A stretch of 64,000 nt of DNA, from the NCBI GenBank assembly GCA_945873125.1, contig CAMCBV010000014.1:1-64000 (forward strand). The letters run 5' to 3'. Positions 56,025-64,000 of this stretch are shown in pieces (position 1 is the first letter of the stretch; every line of letters begins with the position of its first letter). The position numbers and the translations under genes are program-made. The notes below the pieces were generated by a model. The model ran no database searches. It saw nothing but the letters and a program-made list of their open reading frames with translations, and was not told where the DNA came from. Origin of the DNA: Prosthecobacter debontii (GTDB lineage: Bacteria > Verrucomicrobiota > Verrucomicrobiia > Verrucomicrobiales > Akkermansiaceae).

Positions 56025-56669
56025 ATGAAACCTTCATTGCTGATATCGAGTTTCCATCTTGTTTTTTCCTTGCTGGTTTGCCCGCTTGCATTTGCTGGCG
56101 AAAAATCCGGCGTATCTCTTTTCGACGGAAAAACCCTCACGGGCTGGAAAACGGTAAAAGAGGAAAATGCGAAATTCTGGTCCGTGGTTGATGGGGTGAT
56201 CGTCGGCAGCAATGGAGAGCAGAAGGTCCCTACCAATACCTATCTGGTTTATGAAAAGGAATACGGGGATTTTGAATTTCGCTGCAAGTTTCGCATCAGC
56301 GGTGACCACAAGACGGGCCTCATCAACAGCGGCATTCAATACCGTTCCGTCATTGAAAAAGGAAAGATTGCCGGATATCAGGCGGATATCGGAAAAGGCT
56401 ACTGGGGAGATATCTACGATGAACATCGTAGAGGAAAACTGGTCCAGGGAAACACCGCTGTATTATTGCAAACCCTCGTCGAAGACGGATGGAATGATTA
56501 CCTGATTCGCTGCAAGGGGAACCATCATGAGCTTTTCATCAACGGAATCAAAACCGCGGATTACACGGAAGAAAAAGACTTTCCGAGCAAAGGCTTCCTG
56601 GCCATTCAGTTGCATAGCGGAGGAGTGGCTAAGGTTGAATTCAAAGATCTAACAGTGAAAGAGCTATAA
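56025..56669 (+). CDS. DUF1080 (3-keto-disaccharide hydrolase) domain protein, secreted
   Basis: GVSLFDGKTLTGWKTVKEENAKFWSVVDGVIVG; GLINSGIQYRS; GFLAIQLHSGGVAKVEFKDLTVKEL. Confidence 0.93.
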   Translation: MKPSLLISSFHLVFSLLVCPLAFAGEKSGVSLFDGKTLTGWKTVKEENAKFWSVVDGVIVGSNGEQKVPTNTYLVYEKEYGDFEFRCKFRISGDHKTGLINSGIQYRSVIEKGKIAGYQADIGKGYWGDIYDEHRRGKLVQGNTAVLLQTLVEDGWNDYLIRCKGNHHELFINGIKTADYTEEKDFPSKGFLAIQLHSGGVAKVEFKDLTVKEL

Positions 56670-56673
56670 GCGA

Positions 56674-59600
56674 ATGCCCTTAATCCGAACGATGAAACTC
56701 CTGCTCCTGCCATTACTGGGAATCTGCATACTTGCGCAAGAGTTGCGTGCGAAGCCTACACAGTCATTAAGAACCGCGGCGTTTAGCCCGGAAGAACAAC
56801 TTAGCGGATTTAAAGTGCCGGAAGGTTTTGTGGTGGAGCTTGTCGCGAGTGAGGTTGATGGTGTGGTAAACCCGATTGATCTCGCCTTTGATGATGCCGG
56901 GCGCCTATGGACGCAAACCGCGCGGATGTATCCCTTGGATCCGTCCAAAGATATCAAATGGAACGACCTGTTGAAATTAATGGACGATCCGGAGGCTCAG
57001 AAGCGCAATCCGGAATTTAAACGTGTTCTTGATCTCTATCAGGGCAATACCAAAGGAGATGATCAAGTATTAGTGCTTTCAGGTATTTGCGGAAAAGGAA
57101 AACCGAAAGTCTCGGTCTTTGCGGATGGCTTGGCGATTCCACAAAGCATCCTGCCTTATGGAAAGGGTGCTTATGTCGCTCAAGGTTCCGAGCTTTTCTA
57201 TCTGGAAGACACCGACCAAGACGGCAAGGCCGACAAGCGCACACCCATACTCACGGGCTTCGGGTTTACCGATACCCACACCATGACCCACACGCTTGTC
57301 CGTGCGCCGGGCGACTGGATTCATTTCAGCCAAGGAGCCCTGAACAAAGGTGAGGCAACTGCTATGAAAAGCGGCATGAAGGCACGCTTTGATTATTCTA
57401 AAATCGGACGATTCTCCACCGATGGTAACAAGATCGAAGTTATTTCCAGCGGACTGAACAATATCTGGGGTTTCTGGATGCGCGCCAACGGCCAGTGGTG
57501 GGGATCTGAAGCGAATGATATGGGATGGTCTATCGCACCTATGGAACCTGGCACGGGTTTCGAAGGAATTGGTAACGACGCGATCCGGCCCTATCAGCCA
57601 AAGTTTCCTCGGCTTCATACGTTTCGTGTCGGTGGCACGGGTATTTCCGGACTCGCCTATGCGGATGACGAAGCGGGTAGCTTCCCGGCCGAATGGAAAG
57701 ACGTGGCATTTCTCGCAAATACCATCACCAACAAAATCAATGCGGTTCAGGTCAAACGCAATGAAGATGGCACGGTTGAGGCAAAACATTTGCCGGATTT
57801 TCTAACAAGCACGGACGATTGGTTTCGTCCGGTGAACATCGAGTTCGGGCCCGACGGATGCCTGTATATCGCGGATTGGTATGACAAAATCATTTCCCAT
57901 AATGAAGTTTCGACGAGTCATCCTGACCGTGACAAAGCTCGTGGGAGAATTTGGAGAGTCCGGTATAAAGGAAATGCGGCCAGAGATATTCCGGACTTGT
58001 ATCAGGCGAAATCCGAAGATCTTGTCACGCACTTGTCCGCCCCCTCCATCTGGCAAAAGCGCTCGGCTTTGCATCAGATCACGGAACGAAAGCTCAAGCA
58101 ACTTGCTCCCGCACTTGTTGAATTAGCGCGCGACGAGGCGGCTACTGAAGTCACCAGAATTCATGCGCTATGGGCATTGGAAGGACTTGGTCATTACGAC
58201 GCGGCATTGATGAACAGCCTGTTGGACGGTAAATTTTCAGATCTCCGTCGTGAGGCAGTGCGATCACTTGCCAATCTCGCTCCCAATTTGGATGCCTTTA
58301 ACAAGGCGCTTGCCTTGCGTATCGAAGACCCCAATCCAATGGTGCGTTCCCAGGTCCTAAGGATCATAGCCGAGCGTGGAGAAGCAAACGCGGATACCAT
58401 TCATATTTTGGTCACCGCATGTAAACCTGAAATCAAGGGTGACACATTGGGAGGTCCTTACGAGAGGAAATTCGAACGCTTTCTTGCGCGCATGGCGTTG
58501 GAGAAATTTCCCACACAGCTGAGTGATTATCTGCAGAGTCCACTTGTAAAAAAACAGAGTGGCGCAAACATGCTCTGGGCAAGTCAGGCCCTTCCAATGG
58601 AGCAGCGCAACGAGGCGTTTCTCGGCATATGGGCGGGGCGGGATCATAAGGCGCAACTCGATGAATCGACTTTTGTGATGTTCGCAGGTATGCTGGATTA
58701 TCCGGACATCGCCAAAGAAGTCGGACCCGTTCTTCAGGATGCCGAACACGGCCCGACGTATGTTGCGTTTGCCCTGAAAAATCAGGCTCAGACCCAATCC
58801 GCCGAACTCTCTGTAATTTTCGTCCCAGTGATTGAAAGGATGCTGGCAGATCCAAAATTCCGAATGATGGCTTTGGATGCGGTGGCGAGGATGAATGTTC
58901 CTGTGAAATCGGATGCGGTGACGCGCTTGTTGGAAGAAAAGGTGTCGTCCGAATGGGTCAGCGCCGTCCTAAAAGCCCTTCAGTCGGATTCTAAACGAAA
59001 TCGCGAGGCGATTCTTGGATTGGCATCTGACGAGTCGCTTGCCTTTCCTACGCGACTCAGCGCGCTTCACAGCTTAACACAAATCGCACCGCAAGAGGGC
59101 AGCCGAATACTTCAACCATGGCTCAAAAAAATGGGCGATGAGCAGAGGCGTGAGTTTGTGCGCGAGTTTTCAGCTTCGAAACAAGGTTCTGCCATTTTGA
59201 TTCAAGAATACGCAAGCGGGCGGATGCTCATCGATTCATTCGACATATCGAGTGCCGAGCGGATGAATCAATTGCTTAAGAAAAACACGGATGCCACCGA
59301 TATTCTGAACAAGGTCAGAGCTGCCGATGCGGAGAAGAAAAAAGAACTGGCGAATCGGTTCAGTCATCTGGTGAAAGTTTCGGAGCAATTCAAAGGAGAT
59401 CCTGCCAAAGGAAAGATCCTGTTCGGCACGTGCCTTTTGTGTCACCGGGTTGGGGATCAGGGATTTGACATCGCTCCCGCACTGGATGGATCAGCGAAAC
59501 GCGAGAGGGAGGCCCTGCTTACCGCGATTCTTTATCCTGATGCCGCCGTCGAGGGGGGTTATCAGGCTTACCGTATCACCAAAAAGGACGACACTACCTT

Positions 59601-59799
59601 GGAAGGCTATTTAAAGAAAGACGATGAAGCAGGCGTGACTTTGGCATTCATGGGTGGAGCCACGGTATTCATTCCGACTGCGGAAATTGCTTCGAAAGGT
59701 TTTGTCGGCGGCCGCTCTTTCATGCCGAAAGGGCTGATCGACGCATACACCGACCAACAAGTTGCGGATCTGCTCGCCTTCATTCAGACCTTGAAATAA
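56674..59799 (+). CDS. PVC-type haem-binding CxxCH protein with membrane-bound dehydrogenase/HEAT repeat domains
   Basis: FKVPEGFVVELVASE, DLAFDDAGRLWTQTARMYP, FGPDGCLYIADWYDKIISH, GKILFGTCLLCHRVGDQGFDIAP. Confidence 0.93.
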   Translation: MPLIRTMKLLLLPLLGICILAQELRAKPTQSLRTAAFSPEEQLSGFKVPEGFVVELVASEVDGVVNPIDLAFDDAGRLWTQTARMYPLDPSKDIKWNDLLKLMDDPEAQKRNPEFKRVLDLYQGNTKGDDQVLVLSGICGKGKPKVSVFADGLAIPQSILPYGKGAYVAQGSELFYLEDTDQDGKADKRTPILTGFGFTDTHTMTHTLVRAPGDWIHFSQGALNKGEATAMKSGMKARFDYSKIGRFSTDGNKIEVISSGLNNIWGFWMRANGQWWGSEANDMGWSIAPMEPGTGFEGIGNDAIRPYQPKFPRLHTFRVGGTGISGLAYADDEAGSFPAEWKDVAFLANTITNKINAVQVKRNEDGTVEAKHLPDFLTSTDDWFRPVNIEFGPDGCLYIADWYDKIISHNEVSTSHPDRDKARGRIWRVRYKGNAARDIPDLYQAKSEDLVTHLSAPSIWQKRSALHQITERKLKQLAPALVELARDEAATEVTRIHALWALEGLGHYDAALMNSLLDGKFSDLRREAVRSLANLAPNLDAFNKALALRIEDPNPMVRSQVLRIIAERGEANADTIHILVTACKPEIKGDTLGGPYERKFERFLARMALEKFPTQLSDYLQSPLVKKQSGANMLWASQALPMEQRNEAFLGIWAGRDHKAQLDESTFVMFAGMLDYPDIAKEVGPVLQDAEHGPTYVAFALKNQAQTQSAELSVIFVPVIERMLADPKFRMMALDAVARMNVPVKSDAVTRLLEEKVSSEWVSAVLKALQSDSKRNREAILGLASDESLAFPTRLSALHSLTQIAPQEGSRILQPWLKKMGDEQRREFVREFSASKQGSAILIQEYASGRMLIDSFDISSAERMNQLLKKNTDATDILNKVRAADAEKKKELANRFSHLVKVSEQFKGDPAKGKILFGTCLLCHRVGDQGFDIAPALDGSAKREREALLTAILYPDAAVEGGYQAYRITKKDDTTLEGYLKKDDEAGVTLAFMGGATVFIPTAEIASKGFVGGRSFMPKGLIDAYTDQQVADLLAFIQTLK

Positions 59800-59821
59800 A
59801 AAACCGTTTCTTGATTTCAGT

Positions 59822-61066
59822 TCATTGAACAACATCGGAGATCGCCTTGTCCAAGGCCTCCATTCCGAATGTCATTTCCTCATGGTTCACGGAGAGCGGG
59901 GGCATGAATACAACCGTGCCAAGGATGTTTCTTGTGAGCAGGCCGTAATTTCTGGCGGCAGTGGCAATCTTCAATCCTGATTCTTTGTCGAATTCAATTC
60001 CAGCAATGAGCCCGCACTGACGGAACTCGCGAATCGACGGATGTCGCGCTTTCAAATCTTCAAGGGACCGGTTCAGGAAAAGAATTTTTCCAGGGAGATT
60101 TTCGAAGACGCGATCGCTCTTGAAAAGTTCAAGTGAAGCCAGCGCTGCTGCACAGCCAATGGGGTTGGCTGTATAACTATGTCCGTAGTAGAACGCGTTT
60201 TCCGAAGGGCCGAGAAACGATGAATAGATTTGATCGGTAGTCAGCGTCGCTGCAAGCGGAAGAGAGCCGCCGGTGAGGCCTTTGGCCAAGCACAGAAAAT
60301 CCGGTATCACATTTTCCTGTTGGCACGCGAACATTGTGCCGGTTCGGCCAAAGCCTGTCATCACCTCATCAAGGATCAGGTGAATTCCATTTTCTAATGT
60401 CCAGTCACGCAACTTCTTGAGCATTCCTTTGGGCCAAGGGCGCATTTCATTGACTCCTTGAATCAAGGGTTCGATGACTACTGCGGATATAGTAGATGTA
60501 AGCACATGATCCAGATGATCGATGGACGAAATAAATTCCGCCTCAAAGCCCGAGGACCGGAAACGGGAGAAGAAACGATTCACTCCACCAAGCGATGCTG
60601 CGCCCAAGGTATCGCCATGGTAAGCGTTATCAAACGCGAGGAAACGGGTGCGCTTTTCCTGACCTGTCTGCATGCGGGATTGCAGGGACATTTTCAAAGC
60701 AACCTCAACAGCCGTGGAGCCGTTATCGGAAAAGAAGACGCGTTCGAGCGTCTTTTCAGGGAAAAACGATACCAGCTTTTCTGCGAGCTCCGAAGCAAGT
60801 GGATGGCCGAGGCCGAGGTAAGACGAATGATCGAGCGTGGCAGCTTGTTTGGCGATTGCCTGGGCAATTTTAGGTCGGCAGTGGCCATGGATGTTTGTCC
60901 AGATCGATGAATTGCCATCGAGGTATTTCTTATCATTCGCATCGTATAGCCAAACGCCTTCGCCTCGAACGATCATGACAGGATCGTGCGCAGGGTCGCA
61001 CCAATCATCCTGAGGGGTGAATGGGTGCCAACAATGGGCTTTGTCTGCGGTGATGGAATCGGCCAC
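59822..61066 (-). CDS. bioA: Adenosylmethionine-8-amino-7-oxononanoate aminotransferase
   Basis: HCWHPFTPQDDW, LDGNSSIWTNIHGH, FSDNGSTAVEVALKM, ILDEVMTGFGRTGTMFACQ, FLCLAKGLTGGSLPLAATL. Confidence 0.95.
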   Translation of the reverse strand: MADSITADKAHCWHPFTPQDDWCDPAHDPVMIVRGEGVWLYDANDKKYLDGNSSIWTNIHGHCRPKIAQAIAKQAATLDHSSYLGLGHPLASELAEKLVSFFPEKTLERVFFSDNGSTAVEVALKMSLQSRMQTGQEKRTRFLAFDNAYHGDTLGAASLGGVNRFFSRFRSSGFEAEFISSIDHLDHVLTSTISAVVIEPLIQGVNEMRPWPKGMLKKLRDWTLENGIHLILDEVMTGFGRTGTMFACQQENVIPDFLCLAKGLTGGSLPLAATLTTDQIYSSFLGPSENAFYYGHSYTANPIGCAAALASLELFKSDRVFENLPGKILFLNRSLEDLKARHPSIREFRQCGLIAGIEFDKESGLKIATAARNYGLLTRNILGTVVFMPPLSVNHEEMTFGMEALDKAISDVVQ

Positions 61067-61344
61067 GAAGAAAGATTAAACTGCGAATGAACGCGAATGA
61101 ACGCGAATTTTTCGATAAATTGATCTGCTTTCGGCAGTTGATCCGGATGAATGGAAAGATTACGGATGAATCAAAGAAGACGGAATGTTTGCCAACGTGC
61201 CTTTTATTAAGCTGTATCGAATCTTTGTCATTTGAAGGAGCCTCCTGATGCCGATGCGGGAATGGCGTGAGAAGGGTGATGTGGATTCCGAGGTTGCATA
61301 AACCCGATTACATTTCGGATTGGTATGCACTGGAGATGCAGGGC

Positions 61345-62061
61345 TTAGGCAAGATCGAAGAGAAGTGCCTCGGAATCTTCTTTGGCGGTGAAAGTGAATA
61401 TTCCCGGGGATTCCGAACTGGCGGCGTCGCCGGGAAAAAGTGTGACCTCGCCGGCAGTGAGCTCGCCTTTGATGAGTTGTAACCACAGGCCGCGGCCGTT
61501 TACGAGATCATGGGTAATCGTTTCACCGGCATGAATTTTCAATCGATAAATATCCGCGCTCTGGTGAATCTGCGCCGAGTCTTCCCTGCCATCAGATGAG
61601 ATCACGAGGACTTTCGGCTCGTTTTCAGAATGGGCGGATGGATGCCATTCGGTGTAGGAGGGTTGCAGGTGACTTGTGTTTGGAAGGATCCAGATTTGTA
61701 GGATGTGGAGAGGCTCGGTGGGAGATGGATTGAATTCCGAATGAGTGACCCCTGTCCCGGCGCTCATGAGCTGGATCTGCCCGGGTTTCAGTTCGCGGCC
61801 ATTTCCCATGCTGTCTTTGTGAGCGATCGTACCGGAAACGATGTAGCTGAAAATTTCCATTTCCCGATGTGGGTGGGCCGGAAAGCCCGCGCCGGGTGCG
61901 ATGATGTCCTGATTGACCACACGCAGGCTGCGGAAACCCATGTGGGCTGGATCGTGGTAACCGGCGAAGCTGAAGGAGTGATAGCTATCCAACCAACCGT
62001 GATTGGCGTGACCGCGTTCGGAGGATCTGCGTATGGTGATTTCGTTAGTGCTTGTTTTCAT
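61345..62061 (-). CDS. Pirin family protein
   Basis: RGHANHGWLDSYHSFSFAGYHDPAHMGFRSLRVVNQDIIAPGAGFPAHPHREMEIFSYI. Confidence 0.94.
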   Translation of the reverse strand: MKTSTNEITIRRSSERGHANHGWLDSYHSFSFAGYHDPAHMGFRSLRVVNQDIIAPGAGFPAHPHREMEIFSYIVSGTIAHKDSMGNGRELKPGQIQLMSAGTGVTHSEFNPSPTEPLHILQIWILPNTSHLQPSYTEWHPSAHSENEPKVLVISSDGREDSAQIHQSADIYRLKIHAGETITHDLVNGRGLWLQLIKGELTAGEVTLFPGDAASSESPGIFTFTAKEDSEALLFDLA

Positions 62062-62083
62062 GACGAGTCAGGAATTTCAGGCG

Positions 62084-63376
62084 TCACTTCCCATCCCATT
62101 CACTATCTTGAATCGCCATGAGTCGTTTGACTTCAACGGGTCGCTCTTTTGCCAAGTTGGTACTTTCAAGAGGATCGGCCTTGAGATCGTAGAGTTCGAT
62201 TTCGGTAGGGATGGTGTGGAACGGACGGGTGGGTTTGGCTGGACCCGGGATGATGAGTTTCGAAAAACCATCAATCACCACGCGCGCATACAAACTCTTG
62301 CCGGGATCTTTGAGGTCGGCGATGTCGTGACAGTAAGACTCCACGAAAATGGATTTGCGTTTCGTCATGGCATCGCGATCTAACAAGTCCAGCCCAGGAA
62401 TGTCGCTTGGAGCTTTGACCTTTGCGATTTTAAGAATGGTCGCTGGAAAATCGGTTATGTGGGCAAGAGTTTCATCATCGCGAAGTGGAATTACTTTTCC
62501 CGGCCAGCGGATGAACATGGGAGTTCGGATTCCTGTTTCATAGGGAGTCATTTTCGCGCGCCCACCGTTGTAACCTTTTTCAGCATTCCAGCCGTTATCG
62601 GCAAGGTAGAGGATGACCGTATTTTTCTTCAGGTCGTTTTTGGTCAGGTAGTCATCGAGCTCGCCGCAGGTTTTGTCGAACCACTCGACCATTGCATAGT
62701 ATTTTTCAGCTGCGGGTGTCGGTCCTTTGCCTATGTATTTCTCAAGAATTTCCTGCGGTGGCGTGTGCGGATCATGTGGCATGAGTGGTGCGTGCCAGAT
62801 GAAGAAAGGTTTTTTTTCTTTGTTAGATTTTTCGATAAAATCATAGATCGGCTTCATGCCCTTGCGGCCGATGGTCAAGCCATCGCCACCATGACGACCC
62901 TGTTTGTCTGTCATGCCATGGGTGAACCCGACGTCTCTGAAAGTAGTGTTCCAGAGTTTGCCGGTTTGAAAAGTGAGATAGCCTGACTCGGTGAGTGCTT
63001 TGGGAAGCATAAGGGAGTTACCCAGTAACTGATCCATGAGCGGTTTGCGGTTCAGTTTTCCGCCTGAAAACTGCGGAGCATCCGGTGCCAAATCATTCCC
63101 GGTGATGCCGTGGTTGCGCGGCATCTTTCCTGTTAGCAAACACGCAAGTGAGGGGGAACAAACCGGCATCACATAACCCCGAGTGTACACGAGACCCTCG
63201 GAAGCGATCCGGTCGAGATGCGGCGTTTTAGCGATCTTACTGCCCATGAACGTGTAATCGTTGAATGCTTGGTCATCTGAAATGATCAGGATGATGTTCG
63301 GGCGGTCCGCGGCGGGTTCGGAAAACCCAAGGGTGCAGGTCAAAATGAGCGTCAGGATTGGGTAGAGAAATTTCAT
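62084..63376 (-). CDS. Sulfatase family protein, secreted; altered CxPxR motif (CSPSL)
   Basis: RPNIILIISDDQAFNDYTFMGSKIAKTPHLDRIASEGLVYTRGYVMPVCSPSLACLLTGKMPRNHGI; HAPLMPHDPHTPP. Confidence 0.94.
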   Translation of the reverse strand: MKFLYPILTLILTCTLGFSEPAADRPNIILIISDDQAFNDYTFMGSKIAKTPHLDRIASEGLVYTRGYVMPVCSPSLACLLTGKMPRNHGITGNDLAPDAPQFSGGKLNRKPLMDQLLGNSLMLPKALTESGYLTFQTGKLWNTTFRDVGFTHGMTDKQGRHGGDGLTIGRKGMKPIYDFIEKSNKEKKPFFIWHAPLMPHDPHTPPQEILEKYIGKGPTPAAEKYYAMVEWFDKTCGELDDYLTKNDLKKNTVILYLADNGWNAEKGYNGGRAKMTPYETGIRTPMFIRWPGKVIPLRDDETLAHITDFPATILKIAKVKAPSDIPGLDLLDRDAMTKRKSIFVESYCHDIADLKDPGKSLYARVVIDGFSKLIIPGPAKPTRPFHTIPTEIELYDLKADPLESTNLAKERPVEVKRLMAIQDSEWDGK

Positions 63377-63426
63377 CTTTTGGCTTCTACGTGGATGGAG
63401 TTGCGAAACTTACGGGTCGATGCATA

Positions 63427-63615
63427 TCAGCTCTCCACTAATTCCGCGCCTTTGATGAGGCGGCAGAATTCTTTTTTTGTCACATCATGCAGAGTGCCTT
63501 CGACGGCTTCTGGGTCCGAGGTTTCCTTGTAACGGATCGCGAGCCGCTCCCAGATGACGATCCGAAAATACTTGTCTCCTGATTTCCAGAGTTGGTTTTG
63601 TGCGAGTTGGATCAT
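63427..63615 (-). CDS. Small hypothetical protein
   Basis: 62-aa ORF five bases downstream of ispD on same strand. Confidence 0.55.
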   Translation of the reverse strand: MIQLAQNQLWKSGDKYFRIVIWERLAIRYKETSDPEAVEGTLHDVTKKEFCRLIKGAELVES

Positions 63616-63619
63616 GTTG

Positions 63620-64000
63620 TTAGAATTTCACCTGACAGAGGGCTTCCAAGTCCGCAGGTGTTGTGATTTTGGGGTTGGGTGAAGTGGAGGCTATCAACTG
63701 GGTTTTGACCGAGATGGTTTCAAGCGCCGAGGTTTCATCGGTTACGGACAAGCCTTCTTCAAGAATATGCCGGTAGGCGGACTGAACAAGATCGGCTTTG
63801 AAAACCTGGGGGGTTTCGACCAACCAGAGGTTTTCACGCGAGACCGGAGATTCGGTCAGTCCTTCGCTGTCCGTGCGTTTCAAGGTTTCGGTGACTCGGC
63901 GTGCAAGGCTGGCGGCTCCGTGGGTTCTTGCGGCGGAAAGTGTTGCAAGAATGTCAGCCTGCGACACGAGTGGGCGTGCAGCGTCATGGATGAGAATAAA
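63620..64000 (-). CDS. ispD: 2-C-methyl-D-erythritol 4-phosphate cytidylyltransferase, partial (truncated at window edge)
   Basis: FILIHDAARPLVSQADILATL (read to window end), ENLWLVETPQVFKADLVQSAYRH, VTDETSALE. Confidence 0.94.
   Translation of the reverse strand, partial: FILIHDAARPLVSQADILATLSAARTHGAASLARRVTETLKRTDSEGLTESPVSRENLWLVETPQVFKADLVQSAYRHILEEGLSVTDETSALETISVKTQLIASTSPNPKITTPADLEALCQVKF

Noticed and set aside
57079-57789. Minus-strand 236-aa ORF
   Set aside because: Antisense to the PVC CxxCH protein; no recognisable domain
1-64000. CRISPR array or tRNA/rRNA genes
   Set aside because: No regularly spaced direct repeats of suitable length and no tRNA cloverleaf or rRNA segments recognised by eye; a tRNAscan-SE/Infernal run would be needed to exclude fully

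Overview
Chromosomal window from a bacterium that looks like Verrucomicrobiota/PVC. Lineage clues are the PSD1/DUF1549-DUF1553 + DUF1501 pair, a PVC-type CxxCH haem-binding dehydrogenase-like protein, DUF1080, sulfatases, and a sigma factor + Ser/Thr kinase-PEGA-SUMF1 pair. Most of the window is ordinary core or metabolic content: trmB, tag, comEC, gcvTH, nrdR, a polyphosphate cluster (ppk2/ppx-like/ppk1), tsaC, ndk, ATP-grasp/alpha-E/transglutaminase, purEK, Rrf2-cysE, an MFS-PlsC fusion, msrA, fumC, ilvD, acpP, bioA, ispD. A type-B L36 gene (rpmJ) missing from the supplied ORF track was found by eye. No tRNA, rRNA, CRISPR array or intact transposon was recognised. The most unusual region is the AT-richer left edge (1-2500). 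It has a lipase-fold ORF overlapping (ATGA) a lipoprotein gene, then two tandem paralogous lipoproteins with sequence-identical blocks flanked by synonymously diverged DNA. This is consistent with a toxin tip plus immunity array undergoing gene conversion. Other leads: a GYF_2/TerB-like/PH-like/HNH fusion (29.1-30.2 kb), a Fic gene preceded by an iterated operator-like repeat, a sulfatase with a Leu in place of the CxPxR arginine, several probable pseudoenzymes, gene remnants (sulfatase C-terminus, four-helix-bundle protein), and a dispersed short palindromic repeat family.
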